Positions 9,097-18,327 of a DNA stretch of 64,000 bases are shown here, piece after piece. The position numbers and the translations under genes were made by a program. The notes under the pieces are model-generated. The model worked only from the letters and a program-made list of their open reading frames with translations, did not search any database and was not told where the DNA came from. Positions within the stretch are counted from its first letter, which is position 1; each line of letters begins with the position of its first letter. This DNA is from Seleniivibrio woodruffii (GTDB lineage: Bacteria > Chrysiogenota > Deferribacteres > Deferribacterales > Geovibrionaceae), in NCBI RefSeq assembly GCF_004339245.1, contig NZ_SMGG01000007.1:1-64000 (forward strand), given 5' to 3'.

Positions 9097-9890
9097 ATCT
9101 GTTTACCTACCTTGTCAAACCACTCGGAGGACAGCTTAACGGATACGTTGAAATAGCTGAAATCGTTCAGGAGGATCAGCCGTTTATCCAGACTGTTCAT
9201 CACCCATGGCATTCTGTTTCGGGAGATGACCAGTTCCTTTACCCTTTTAAAGCTGAATTTGTTCAGAAAATGCAGTTTGGAACTTAAAAATGCAAGATTA
9301 TCGTTGTTTTTATTACCGATTACAACCAGTCTGTTGCCCGAACGGCAAAGCTCGACCCTGTGGCCGTCCTCCATAAAGATTATGTAGTCGTTGCCCAGAG
9401 CCTGATTAATATCGAAATCCGTGTCATACATGGACAGTTTTTCACTGCCCGCCACAAACTCCATGTAGCCCGTGACTATGACGGCGTTTCCGTTATCTTC
9501 GGCGATGGCCGAAAAGCTGGATGCGCTGGAAATTTTTTGTGTGGAGGTGTAGGTGTCCTCAATGGCCTGCCGCCTGAAAAGCGAAAGATCCACAATATCT
9601 CCGGCCGACAGCCCCCTTGATATGCTGCCCAGCTCGAATGAAACCGCACGGACGCTGAACCCCGACAGAAAGCCTTTTTTCATTTTCATGAATCTTTTGG
9701 AATTTCCCAGACCGGGCTCGTCCTGAAAAAAAGTTTTGTAGGTTCCGTTATAAAAAACATGAACCGTTTCCGCAGATATGTCGGGAAACTGCTCGTTTCG
9801 AACAAGTTTCACGTCGAAACCTCTGTTGCGGACGTTCTCTGCAACTTTCAGCAGGTTCGGGGAGGGGTTTAGGAATATATAATCAGCCAT
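9075..9890 (-). CDS. uncharacterised protein between mqnE and amrB
   Basis: I do not recognise this 271-residue cytosolic protein. It has no signal peptide or membrane helix. The N-terminus (MADYIFLNPSPNLLKVAENV) suggests an alternating beta-alpha fold, the middle (about 85-170) is serine-rich, and the C-terminus has long basic helices. It lies 1 base after mqnE and overlaps amrB by 22 bases, so it belongs to that operon. Codon use resembles its neighbours. A scaffold or regulatory role cannot be supported from sequence alone. Confidence 0.75.
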   Translation of the reverse strand: MADYIFLNPSPNLLKVAENVRNRGFDVKLVRNEQFPDISAETVHVFYNGTYKTFFQDEPGLGNSKRFMKMKKGFLSGFSVRAVSFELGSISRGLSAGDIVDLSLFRRQAIEDTYTSTQKISSASSFSAIAEDNGNAVIVTGYMEFVAGSEKLSMYDTDFDINQALGNDYIIFMEDGHRVELCRSGNRLVVIGNKNNDNLAFLSSKLHFLNKFSFKRVKELVISRNRMPWVMNSLDKRLILLNDFSYFNVSVKLSSEWFDKVGKQICADRQR

Positions 9891-9891
9891 A

Positions 9892-10911
9892 TCAGCCGTA
9901 TACCTTTATTTCGTTATAGAATGCGTCCCGCTCAACGGCTATCAGCCCTGCGGAACGGGCAAAATCGGCCATTTCGGCCACTGTAAGCCCTTCGCTGCTC
10001 TTTGCTCCTGCGGCGTGGGTTATGTTCTCTTTAACAACCGTGCCGTCCAGATCGTCCGCACCGAAACGCAGAGCCACCTGTGCCGTTTTTTCGCCCAGCA
10101 TCACCCAGTATGCCTTTATGTGGGGCACGTTGTCCAGAACAATGCGGGAAACTGCGATGGTCTTGAGGTCTTCAACACCTGTGGAAGGCGGAACGTCCTT
10201 AAGGAAGGTGTTCTCCGGATGGAACGAAAGAGCGATGAAAGCCTGAATGCCCCCTGTCTCCTCCTGCAAAGCACGAAGGGTTTCCAGATGGCGCATTTTA
10301 TGTTCGTCATTCTCAATATGTCCGTAAAGCATTGTCGCATTTGTCACAATACCAAGCCCGTGAGCTTCCCTGTGTATCTCAAGCCATCTTTCGGCGGGTA
10401 TCTTTTCAGGGCAGATCACGCTTCTGACCTCCGGAGCGAATATCTCCGCACCGCCGCCGGGCATCATCTCAAGTCCTGCCGTTTTCAGTGCTTTCAGAAC
10501 TTCAAGAACAGAAAGACCTGATATCTTTGAAAAATAGTCTATTTCAACTGCGCTGAACGCCTTGATGGTCTTGTCGGGGTAGGCAGTTTTAAGTGCATGT
10601 ACTGCTTCGGTGTAAAATTTGAAGGGTTTGTCGGGGTGCAGACCGCCGACCATGTGTATCTCTCTGGCATCGGGCGCTTTCTCTTCCACATAGCGAACCA
10701 TGTGGTCGATTTCATAAAGATAAGCTCCCGTATCCCCTGTGTCCTTTGCGAATGCGCAGAAGCGACATTTGCTTACACAGATATTGGTATAGTTGAGGTG
10801 AAGGTTGCGGACAAAAAAGGTTTTTTTGCCCCACATTTTATGTCTTATATCATCCGCCTGTCTGCCAAGCGTAAGAAAGTCTTTCGCAAATAGATTTTCC
10901 ACTTGCCACAT
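9892..10911 (-). CDS. mqnE: aminodeoxyfutalosine synthase (radical SAM)
   Basis: MqnE joins the enolpyruvyl group of 3-[(1-carboxyvinyl)oxy]benzoate to an adenosyl radical in the futalosine route to menaquinone. The 339-residue protein has the [4Fe-4S]/SAM motif CVSKCRFC at about residues 45-52, HMVGGLHPDKPF, LPGGGAE-type MMPGGGAEIF, NATMLYGHIE and FGADDLDGT, the pattern of MqnE rather than MqnC. It opens the mqnE-to-lon run. No other mqn gene is in the window. Confidence 0.93.
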   Translation of the reverse strand: MWQVENLFAKDFLTLGRQADDIRHKMWGKKTFFVRNLHLNYTNICVSKCRFCAFAKDTGDTGAYLYEIDHMVRYVEEKAPDAREIHMVGGLHPDKPFKFYTEAVHALKTAYPDKTIKAFSAVEIDYFSKISGLSVLEVLKALKTAGLEMMPGGGAEIFAPEVRSVICPEKIPAERWLEIHREAHGLGIVTNATMLYGHIENDEHKMRHLETLRALQEETGGIQAFIALSFHPENTFLKDVPPSTGVEDLKTIAVSRIVLDNVPHIKAYWVMLGEKTAQVALRFGADDLDGTVVKENITHAAGAKSSEGLTVAEMADFARSAGLIAVERDAFYNEIKVYG

Positions 10912-10996
10912 CTCCAGATAACGCCGGAATCATAAAAACAGCGTAAGGGAAAAACTAACACAGGGGAGCACTTTAATCAATATTAAACTGAAAAGC

Positions 10997-12301
10997 TCAC
11001 ATGCTGCATTTGAATGAACCGCCCTCGAACACCTGAGCATTGTTCCGTCCTTTGCTCTTGGCTTCGTAAAGGGCGATATCAGCTTTCTGAACAAAGCTGT
11101 CGATGGTATCAGTTTCCGCAAACTCGGCAACGCCGAAACTGCAGGTAACCTCTTTGCAGACGGGGAAATCGTATGACGCTATTGAGTTGCGCAGTCTGTC
11201 AGCGATTTCGAAAGCACCTTCAACGTCTGTTCCGGGCATAAGAACTGCAAACTCCTCGCCGCCGTAGCGTGCCAGAATATCGGTCTTCCGGATTCCCTTG
11301 CGGATCAGATCTGTCAGATTTATCAGAACCTTGTCACCAACCGAGTGACCATAGATATCGTTTATGTTTTTAAAGTAGTCCGCATCCATCATTATAAGGG
11401 AGAGCTTCTGCTGATATCTCTGAACCCTCTCAACCTCTTTTTCCAGTTCGTCGAAGAACTTTTTACGGTTGTAGACCTTCGTGAGCGGATCCTGCATTGA
11501 AAGTATCATATAGAGCTGTTTCTCCATCTCCAGATGGGTAACATCGGCAAAGGAGAGCAGGTATTCTCTTTTTCCGGGTACATGTCTGACAGTGAGAATA
11601 AATGTTGTCTCATCATCCTCAGCGCCGGAATCGGGCTTCATCACCACAATGCGGCTGGTCTGCCTGTCGTCTGCGGCGGTTGCTATCCATTCGGAAATAT
11701 TCTTGCCGGCATAGAAGGAGTCGTCCTTGGTAACAAAAACGTTTTCCAGACTGCCGTACCTGAGTCTGAAATCCTCAAGTCCGGTGCAGCGGAGGAAACT
11801 TAAAAAAGAATCGTTGATGTATGTGCAGGTTGAGCCGTCTGTGGTTGCAAGAAAGTTGGGGTTGAGATCCATTACCTCACGGAGAAACTTGTTCTGCTGC
11901 TCAAGCTGACGGCGATAGAGCACCGCCGAAGACAGGTTCAGAATGACTTTCATAAGGTCACGGAAATCCACCGGCTTTTTGATGTATTTGTCAACGCCGA
12001 CATCAATGGCCTTCAGCAGAAACTCCTCGTCGTTGTGCCCTGTGGTGATCACGATGGGAATGTCGGGAGACAGTTCCTTAATCTTTCTGGACATCGTAAG
12101 TCCGTCCATAACAGGCATACGGATATCCGTCACTACTATGTCGGGTCTGTGCTTTTCAAAAAGCTCCAGTCCTTCCTGTCCGTTGGCCGCCAGATATATG
12201 GTGCCGGAACGACGCTGGAAAAACCGCTGCAGTCCCTCTCTTATAGCGGGTTCGTCCTCAACATAAAGAATTGATATGTGTAAAAATCTATCATCCTGCA
12301 T
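10997..12301 (-). CDS. response regulator with PAS and GGDEF domains (diguanylate cyclase)
   Basis: The 434-residue protein has a receiver domain at about 8-125 (acidic pair in YVEDEP, phospho-Asp in VVTDIRMPVMDG, Lys in IKKPV), a PAS-like region near 145-265, and a GGDEF domain from about 270. The active site is RYGGEEF, and an RKTD five residues upstream is a c-di-GMP inhibitory I-site. It should make c-di-GMP when phosphorylated, with product inhibition. No partner kinase is adjacent. Confidence 0.92.
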   Translation of the reverse strand: MQDDRFLHISILYVEDEPAIREGLQRFFQRRSGTIYLAANGQEGLELFEKHRPDIVVTDIRMPVMDGLTMSRKIKELSPDIPIVITTGHNDEEFLLKAIDVGVDKYIKKPVDFRDLMKVILNLSSAVLYRRQLEQQNKFLREVMDLNPNFLATTDGSTCTYINDSFLSFLRCTGLEDFRLRYGSLENVFVTKDDSFYAGKNISEWIATAADDRQTSRIVVMKPDSGAEDDETTFILTVRHVPGKREYLLSFADVTHLEMEKQLYMILSMQDPLTKVYNRKKFFDELEKEVERVQRYQQKLSLIMMDADYFKNINDIYGHSVGDKVLINLTDLIRKGIRKTDILARYGGEEFAVLMPGTDVEGAFEIADRLRNSIASYDFPVCKEVTCSFGVAEFAETDTIDSFVQKADIALYEAKSKGRNNAQVFEGGSFKCSM

Positions 12302-12375
12302 TGATCACCGTTAATAAAGTCTAACATTATTTTGTGTATATACAAAGCTAAATCATACATAAAAGATGCAAAATG

Positions 12376-12405
12376 AAGAGACCTGCCAGAATGGGCAGGT
12401 CTCTT
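12376..12405 (-). terminator. terminator after nhaB
   Basis: AAGAGACCTGCC (12376-12387) and GGCAGGTCTCTT (12394-12405) form a perfect 12-bp stem with a 6-base loop. It lies 14 bases downstream of the first nhaB stop on the minus strand. The following tract is TCATTTT, so release may be moderate. Confidence 0.75.
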
Positions 12406-12419
12406 TAATTATCAGCAGA

Positions 12420-13958
12420 TTACAAAAGATACATTGTTGCCAGATAGCCGGTGATGCTCATTACGATGGTATATGGCAGAGCAAGCTTCACCATTTCCAT
12501 GTATGACAGTCTGATAACCGGAGCGAGTGCGGAGGTCAAAAGGAACAGAAAAGCCGCCTGACCGTTGGGCGTGGCAACCGAAGGAATGTTGGTTCCCATG
12601 TTGATTGATACCGCAAGTTTTGCCAGATGTTCCAGCTTCTGGAAGTTCTCAGGAGAAAGATCGTTCGCATGATGTCCGAGCAGAGGAGCGACATCCTTGA
12701 AGTGGCTCATCGTCTCGTTCATGTATACCGTAGCAACAAAAACGTTGTCGGAAATTGCGGAAAGCACACCGTTTGCTATGAAATATGCCCCGAGCTGAGT
12801 GTTGCCTTCAAGGCTCAGAACGTATCCGATGATGGGCTTGAAAAGATTCTGATCGTGTATCACCGCAACGATGGCGAAGAAAACCACCAGCAGAGCTGTG
12901 AAAGGAAGCGACTCTGTGAATGCGTGGCCGATCTCGTGTTCGCTGATGATGCCGTTGAGAGCTGTCAGCAGAACTATCAGCGTAAGACCTATCACCCCCA
13001 CCTCTGCAAGGTGCAGAGCGAGTGCAAGAACCAGCAGACAGCCAAGAACACCCTGAATGATAAGTTTCAGTTTTTTGGAGCCGTCCATCTTCTCGGCCTC
13101 TTTTTCGACGTTCTTTTTCAGAATGTCGTAGACCGTTTGGGGAAGCTGATAGCCGTAGCCCATTATTTTGATCTGCTCAAGCAGAAGACAGGTCAGAAGT
13201 CCCACTATGAGAACAGGAATTGACACAGGAGCGGCATGGAAAAAGAAATCGGCAAAATGCCATTTCATCTTCTCGCCGATGATAAGGTTCTGAGGCTCGC
13301 CAACAAGCGTACAGGCACCGCCCAGAGCAGTACCTACAGCCGCATGCATCATAAGGTTGCGCAGGAAGCCTCTGAACTGGTCAAGGTCGTCCCTGTGCTC
13401 CTCGGGTATTCCCTCGTCATTGTCGACGCTGTAGTCGTCTCCGGAAAGGGCTGAGGCGTAGCTGTGGTAGACCTTATAAAAACCGTAAGCAACGGTTATA
13501 ACCACCGCCGTGACCGTAAGGGCATCCAGAAATGCAGAAAGAAAAGCTCCCGCAAAACAGAAGAAGAGCGACAGAAACATCTTTGAGCGGACGTTTATAA
13601 GAAGTCTGGTGAAAATGAACAGGAGCATGTCCTTCATAAAATAGATAGCGGCCACCATGAACATAAGAAGCATGATAACCGGAAAGTTCGCATGCGCCTC
13701 ATGATAAACGGTTGCAGGGGAGGTCATTCCCAGAAAGACCGCTTCAACTGCCAGAAGACCCGCCGGAGGCAGGGGATAGCAGTTCAGTGCCATTGCCAGA
13801 GTAAAGATGAACTCAATTATGAGCACCCAACCTGTAACAAAAGGGCCGACAGTATATAGCAGAACGGGGTTAAGGATCAGAAAGGCCAGAATGGTGAGTT
13901 TGTACCACTGGGGGGCTTCACCGAGAAAGTTTCGGGTGAAAATTTTTCCCATATTCAT
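12420..13958 (-). CDS. nhaB: Na+/H+ antiporter NhaB (copy 1)
   Basis: NhaB is an electrogenic inner-membrane antiporter swapping cytosolic sodium for protons. The 512 residues have about 12 hydrophobic segments and the family hallmarks [12 protein letters not shown] near the start, [47 protein letters not shown] and [29 protein letters not shown] lies 8 bases before the chosen start. It is 97 bases after a second nhaB in the same direction; the two products are clearly paralogous along their full length. Confidence 0.94.
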   Translation of the reverse strand: MNMGKIFTRNFLGEAPQWYKLTILAFLILNPVLLYTVGPFVTGWVLIIEFIFTLAMALNCYPLPPAGLLAVEAVFLGMTSPATVYHEAHANFPVIMLLMFMVAAIYFMKDMLLFIFTRLLINVRSKMFLSLFFCFAGAFLSAFLDALTVTAVVITVAYGFYKVYHSYASALSGDDYSVDNDEGIPEEHRDDLDQFRGFLRNLMMHAAVGTALGGACTLVGEPQNLIIGEKMKWHFADFFFHAAPVSIPVLIVGLLTCLLLEQIKIMGYGYQLPQTVYDILKKNVEKEAEKMDGSKKLKLIIQGVLGCLLVLALALHLAEVGVIGLTLIVLLTALNGIISEHEIGHAFTESLPFTALLVVFFAIVAVIHDQNLFKPIIGYVLSLEGNTQLGAYFIANGVLSAISDNVFVATVYMNETMSHFKDVAPLLGHHANDLSPENFQKLEHLAKLAVSINMGTNIPSVATPNGQAAFLFLLTSALAPVIRLSYMEMVKLALPYTIVMSITGYLATMYLL

Positions 13959-14055
13959 TGCGTATTCTCCTCATACAACTGGAAGACATCACGCAAGTTT
14001 ACAAAATCACCATTCCAAAAACAAGGCCTAAAAAAGGTAGTTTATTACATTATTT

Positions 14056-15585
14056 TCACAAGATATACACTGTAGCCAGAAATCCTGTGATGCTCATTAC
14101 GATGGTATAGGGCAGAGCAAGCTTAACCATTTCCAGATACGAAAGCCTGATCAGCGGAGCCAGTGCCGATGTGAGCAGGAACAGGAAAGCCGCCTGACCG
14201 TTGGGCGTCGCAACCGAGGGGATATTTGTTCCGGTGTTTATGGATGCCGCAAGTTTTGAAAGATGAACTATTCTCGCCTGCTGTTCGGGTGTTGCATTTT
14301 CGGGAGAGCCGAGCAGAGGAACTATATCCTTGAAGTTGCTGATGGTCTCGTTCATATATACCGTGGCCACAAAAACGTTGTCAGAGACAGCGGAAAGAAC
14401 CCCGTTTGCAACGAAATATGCGCCGAGCTGAGCGTTTCCGGACATACCCAGAACGTAATCTGTCACGGGTTTGAACAGGTGTTGATCATGTATTACGGCA
14501 ACAACTGCGAAGAAGACCACCAGAAGAGCTGTGAACGGCAGAGACTCCGTGAACGCATGGCCTATTTCATGTTCGCTGATAACACCGTTAAAGGCGCACA
14601 GCAGAACTATCAGGAAAAGACCGATGACCCCGACCTCCGCCAGATGCAGAGCCAGAGAAAGAACCAGCAGAACGCCGACAACGCCCTGAACAATAAGTTT
14701 CATTCTGCCTGATGCATCAAGCTGTTCGGCCTGCTTCTCAACATTCTTTCTGAGGACGTTATAAACGTTTTCAGGAAGCTGAAATCCATAGCCCATTATC
14801 TTTGTCTTTTCAAGAAACATACAGGTGGCAAGCCCTGCGAAAAGCACAGGGAAGGTGACTTTATAGGTTTGAATGACGAAATCTGCGAAGTGCCATTTCA
14901 TCTTTTCAGCGATTATCAGGTTCTGAGGTTCGCCAACCATTGTGGTTACACCGCCGAGAGCCGTTCCCACAGCCGCATGCATCATAAGGTTGCGCAGAAA
15001 TCCCTTGAACTGCTCCAGATCCTGTTTGTGGGATTCAATAACCAGCGAGTCATCATCAACAGAATAGTTTTCAGATTCCGTATCTGAAACATATGAATGA
15101 TAAACAGAGTAAAATCCGTATGCAACGGCGATTATCACAGCCGTAACCGTGAGCGCATCCAGAAATGCTGAAAGAAAAGCACTGACCGCACAGAAAAGCA
15201 GCGAAAGCATCATCTTTGAACGGACTTTAACAAGGAGTTTAGTAAAAACGAAAAGAAGGCCGTCCTTCATGAAATGTATTCCGGCCACCATAAACATAAG
15301 AAGCATTATAACGGGGAAGTTAGCATGAGTTTCGTGATATACCGAAGCGGGTGTTGTCATACCCATCAGAATGGATTCCAGAGCTATAAGTCCTGCGGGA
15401 GCAAGTGGATAGCACTTCAGAGCCATAGCAAGGGTGAAGATGAATTCTGCAATTATGATCCAACCTGTAACAAAAGGGCCAAAAGCAAAAAGAAACAGCG
15501 GGTTAACAAGCAAAAAGCCCAGAACAGTCATCTTATACCATCCGGGAGCTTCTCCTAAAAAGTTATGTACCAGCAACTTACCCAT
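14056..15585 (-). CDS. nhaB: Na+/H+ antiporter NhaB (copy 2)
   Basis: This paralogue has the same signatures ([60 protein letters not shown]). I start it at the ATG at 15585, giving 509 residues beginning MGKLLVHNFLGEAPG, because GGAGAGG lies 6 bases before it. An in-frame ATG at 15630 would add 15 polar residues that copy 1 lacks. The paired genes likely arose by tandem duplication and have diverged most in the cytoplasmic loop around residues 165-185. Confidence 0.93.
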   Translation of the reverse strand: MGKLLVHNFLGEAPGWYKMTVLGFLLVNPLFLFAFGPFVTGWIIIAEFIFTLAMALKCYPLAPAGLIALESILMGMTTPASVYHETHANFPVIMLLMFMVAGIHFMKDGLLFVFTKLLVKVRSKMMLSLLFCAVSAFLSAFLDALTVTAVIIAVAYGFYSVYHSYVSDTESENYSVDDDSLVIESHKQDLEQFKGFLRNLMMHAAVGTALGGVTTMVGEPQNLIIAEKMKWHFADFVIQTYKVTFPVLFAGLATCMFLEKTKIMGYGFQLPENVYNVLRKNVEKQAEQLDASGRMKLIVQGVVGVLLVLSLALHLAEVGVIGLFLIVLLCAFNGVISEHEIGHAFTESLPFTALLVVFFAVVAVIHDQHLFKPVTDYVLGMSGNAQLGAYFVANGVLSAVSDNVFVATVYMNETISNFKDIVPLLGSPENATPEQQARIVHLSKLAASINTGTNIPSVATPNGQAAFLFLLTSALAPLIRLSYLEMVKLALPYTIVMSITGFLATVYIL

Positions 15586-15701
15586 ACACCTCTCCTGAGC
15601 GGAAAAATATTCTTGCTGGCGAGTATACACTATGTTTTAACAAAGAACAATATTTATCAGTAATAACCAAATAGAAATATTACAGACATAAAATTTAATT
15701 A

Positions 15702-16880
15702 TTACAGAAAAATTGCCTTCGCCCTATCCCCTGTTTTAAGTGTTCCGGTCTCTTCATCGAGAAGAAGAAGAGCGTTGACACGGGCAAAGCTGTTAAAATG
15801 CGAAGTTTTCTGTGTGCCCGCATCTGAAGCGGTATACACACCGTTCTGTGCCCTTACGACCGCCCTGTTTATGTCGAACCTTCCCTCTCTTGAGGATGTC
15901 CTTCCGTCCATGACAACGCCTATTTCGTCATTTTCAAAAGTTTCATATCCGTAACATTTCTTCAGGAACGGAACGATATAGAAAATAAGATTTGTCATGA
16001 ATGCGGCGGGGTAACCGGGCATTCCGATAAAAATTCCGCCGTCCTTCTTTGCCGCCATCAGGGGGCTTCCGGGTTTTATGGCTGTGCGGCTGAAAAGTAT
16101 CTCGTAGCCGCAGGTAGAGAAGACCTCTTTAACATAGTCGTATTTGCCCATGGATATGCCGCCGGAAGAGATGATTATGTCGTATTGGCCGGACATTTTT
16201 TCAAACGCCGCCGCAACCTCCTCCTTACTGTCTTTCACATGGCCGAAATATTCATAATCGAATCCGTGTTTGTTGAACATTGATTCAAGGATATATCTGT
16301 TAGTGTTGTATACGAAGCCTTTGCGATATTCGTCTCCGGCTTCGAGAATCTCGTCGCCTGTCACAAAAATGCCTATCTTAGGTTTTTTGTAAACCTGAAC
16401 GCTCCCCTTGCCCAGATAGAACAGAACAGGGAACAGACCGTCTTTGATAACGCTTCCCTTTGAGGCCACAAGATCGCCTGCAAAGTTCTCCTCGCCGATG
16501 CTGTTTATGTTCTCGCCAACCTTCGATTCAGGCAGGTGAACTCTGCCGCCTTCTATAACGGCATCCTCGACCCTTGCCACTGCCTCTGCGTTTTCAGGAA
16601 CGTTGCCTCCGGTCATAACGAAAACGGTTTCATCTCCGTTTATAACGTCTGCACCTTTGCGCCCTGCACCTGTGTCGCCTATGGGATTATAGGTCTCGTG
16701 ACCGACTATATGCGCATATCCGTCAACGGCGGATTTGCGGCAGTCGGGATAGTCCCTTTCCGTGTGTATGTCCTCCGCCAGAACACGCATAAAGCTGTCT
16801 CTGACAGAGACGGTCTCTGTTTCAGGTTTAACGGCTATAGAATAAAGAATTTCTTTGGCTTTCTGTCTGGTGACTCTCAT
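15702..16880 (-). CDS. moeA: molybdopterin molybdenumtransferase
   Basis: MoeA inserts molybdate into adenylylated molybdopterin. From the ATG at 16880 the product is 392 residues with the N-terminal MoeA segment (DYPDCRKSAVDGYAH, TGGNVPENAEAVARVEDA), the MogA-like nucleotide fold with GDEI and SSGGISMGKYDYV, and GMPGYPAAF. An upstream in-frame ATG at 16919 exists, but the site at 16880 has GAGG about 6 bases ahead and leaves only 2 bases after the stop of the upstream gene. Confidence 0.9.
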   Translation of the reverse strand: MRVTRQKAKEILYSIAVKPETETVSVRDSFMRVLAEDIHTERDYPDCRKSAVDGYAHIVGHETYNPIGDTGAGRKGADVINGDETVFVMTGGNVPENAEAVARVEDAVIEGGRVHLPESKVGENINSIGEENFAGDLVASKGSVIKDGLFPVLFYLGKGSVQVYKKPKIGIFVTGDEILEAGDEYRKGFVYNTNRYILESMFNKHGFDYEYFGHVKDSKEEVAAAFEKMSGQYDIIISSGGISMGKYDYVKEVFSTCGYEILFSRTAIKPGSPLMAAKKDGGIFIGMPGYPAAFMTNLIFYIVPFLKKCYGYETFENDEIGVVMDGRTSSREGRFDINRAVVRAQNGVYTASDAGTQKTSHFNSFARVNALLLLDEETGTLKTGDRAKAIFL

Positions 16881-16882
16881 TT

Positions 16883-17902
16883 TCAGCCTCTTCCGAAAGG
16901 ACAGATAGGATATACGCATTTTTTGCAGAAATGACAGAGGCCTCCGTGTGCCAGAAGCGCCATGTCACGCTTGCCTATCTTCTCCCCTGCCAGAATTCTG
17001 GGCAGAAGGATATCAAAACTTGTCGCCGAGAAATGCAGTGCGGCGGCGGGGATTGCGCAGACGGGCTTGTCGCCGTAATATCCCATTGTAAGGTTGTTTC
17101 CGGGCTGGATCTGCGAGCCTTTCATTTCATATGTCACTCCGGCATCCAGAAGAGCCTGAGCGGTTATGTCATCGGGATCCACAGAAGTTCCGCCTGTGGT
17201 GATGAGCATGTCCGCCTTGGCGGCCATCTCCTGAACTGCGGCGGTAACAATATCCGCCTCATCGGGAACTATGCGGTAGTCGATAACCTCAACGCCCATT
17301 CTGTTAAGCTTCGGCTCAAGCTTCGGCCTGAAACCGTCCTTTATGCGGCCTTCATAGACCTCGCTGCCGGTTATCAGCAGTGCGGCTGTTTTAACCACAT
17401 AAGGTTTTATCTCAATTATGGGTGTGTCCAGAATTTCGGTGACCCTGTCCATGACGCTCTGTTCGCAGACAAGGGGGATGATGCGGAATGCGGCGACCTG
17501 CTTGCCCTTCTCCACTCCCATGTTGTTGTGGATGGTGGGCAGCGACGGAATACCTATGTTGTTTATCTGGAAAAGCCGCTCTTCGTCCACCTTGAAAAGT
17601 CCGTCGATCTCGGCATAAAAGCTGACCTTGCCCTCGGACGATTCGGCATCATAGCGGATGTTACTGCCTGCTATGAGCGGTGCGCCGATCTTTGCGGCGT
17701 CGTCTTCGTGAACCCCTGTGGAGTTTCCGTCCTCTATGAATATGGAACGTCTGCCGAGGCTTTTTAAATGTTCGACCTCGTCAGCGGCGATTATGTGCCC
17801 TCTTTTGTAGGCTCTGTGTTTAAAGCCCTCTACTATATTGACTTCGGTAATATCGTATGCGAGGACCTGCCCTACGGCCTCCTCGATTGAAACTCTTCGC
17901 AT
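16883..17902 (-). CDS. molybdopterin-binding protein with C-terminal cysteine cluster
   Basis: The 339-residue protein has a MoCF/MogA-like fold from about residue 170 (ALLITGSEVYEGRIKDGF, ADMLITTGGTSVDPDDIT, CAIPAAALHFSATSFD) preceded by a MoeA-like N-terminal part. It ends with a compact CHFCKKCVYPICPFG motif, four cysteines in the last 20 residues plus a histidine, suited to zinc or an Fe-S cluster. The TTGGTSVDPDD motif supports molybdopterin binding. It is 2 bases upstream of moeA and likely cotranscribed. The exact reaction is not known to me. Confidence 0.83.
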   Translation of the reverse strand: MRRVSIEEAVGQVLAYDITEVNIVEGFKHRAYKRGHIIAADEVEHLKSLGRRSIFIEDGNSTGVHEDDAAKIGAPLIAGSNIRYDAESSEGKVSFYAEIDGLFKVDEERLFQINNIGIPSLPTIHNNMGVEKGKQVAAFRIIPLVCEQSVMDRVTEILDTPIIEIKPYVVKTAALLITGSEVYEGRIKDGFRPKLEPKLNRMGVEVIDYRIVPDEADIVTAAVQEMAAKADMLITTGGTSVDPDDITAQALLDAGVTYEMKGSQIQPGNNLTMGYYGDKPVCAIPAAALHFSATSFDILLPRILAGEKIGKRDMALLAHGGLCHFCKKCVYPICPFGRG

Positions 17903-17925
17903 TTTACCCCCACAATGAAATGAAT

Positions 17926-18327
17926 TTAGTTGTTTATTTCACAGCACTCATGCGGATGCTTGACATAAATGGGAATATTTCTGTCCATGGCAAGCACAAC
18001 CCCGTCCGACGGGCGGCAGTCTATCCTGAAGTCCTTTCCGCCGGCTGTCATGAACAGGTTTGCCTTGTATATTCCGCAGTCGCAGTTATCTATCACCAGT
18101 TTCTCAAAAGTGACATTGTCCAGTCCGTCCAGAATGGGCGACAGCATGTCGTATGCGGATTTTCTGCATCCGGTTCCGGTGCATTTTCTCGAATGGATGT
18201 TCTCAGCCTCAAACTTTCCGATGGGAATAAGGACGGATTCCTCCGTCTGATCCACCGCATCCAGAATCAGCAGATATCTGGAAGTCAGCGGTTCTCTCAT
18301 GACCTTATATACCTTAACCTCGTACAT
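17926..18327 (-). CDS. bifunctional nuclease family protein (DUF151)
   Basis: The 133-residue protein has the DUF151 core, seen in VLIPIGKFEAENIH (about 32-45), the ILDGLD segment, and the hallmark CRPSDGVVLAM near residue 104 followed by PIYV. The family shows DNase/RNase activity in thermophile and plant members; in vivo role is unclear. Unusually many cysteines (CTGTGC, CDC, CRP, CCE) suggest redox sensitivity or metal binding. It overlaps the miaB stop by 14 bases and sits between miaB and the molybdopterin genes. Confidence 0.85.
   Translation of the reverse strand: MYEVKVYKVMREPLTSRYLLILDAVDQTEESVLIPIGKFEAENIHSRKCTGTGCRKSAYDMLSPILDGLDNVTFEKLVIDNCDCGIYKANLFMTAGGKDFRIDCRPSDGVVLAMDRNIPIYVKHPHECCEINN

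Noticed and set aside
16881-16919. Start moeA at ATG 16919
   Set aside because: It would overlap the upstream gene by 37 bases and adds a non-family leader; ATG 16880 has a ribosome site and 2-base gap.
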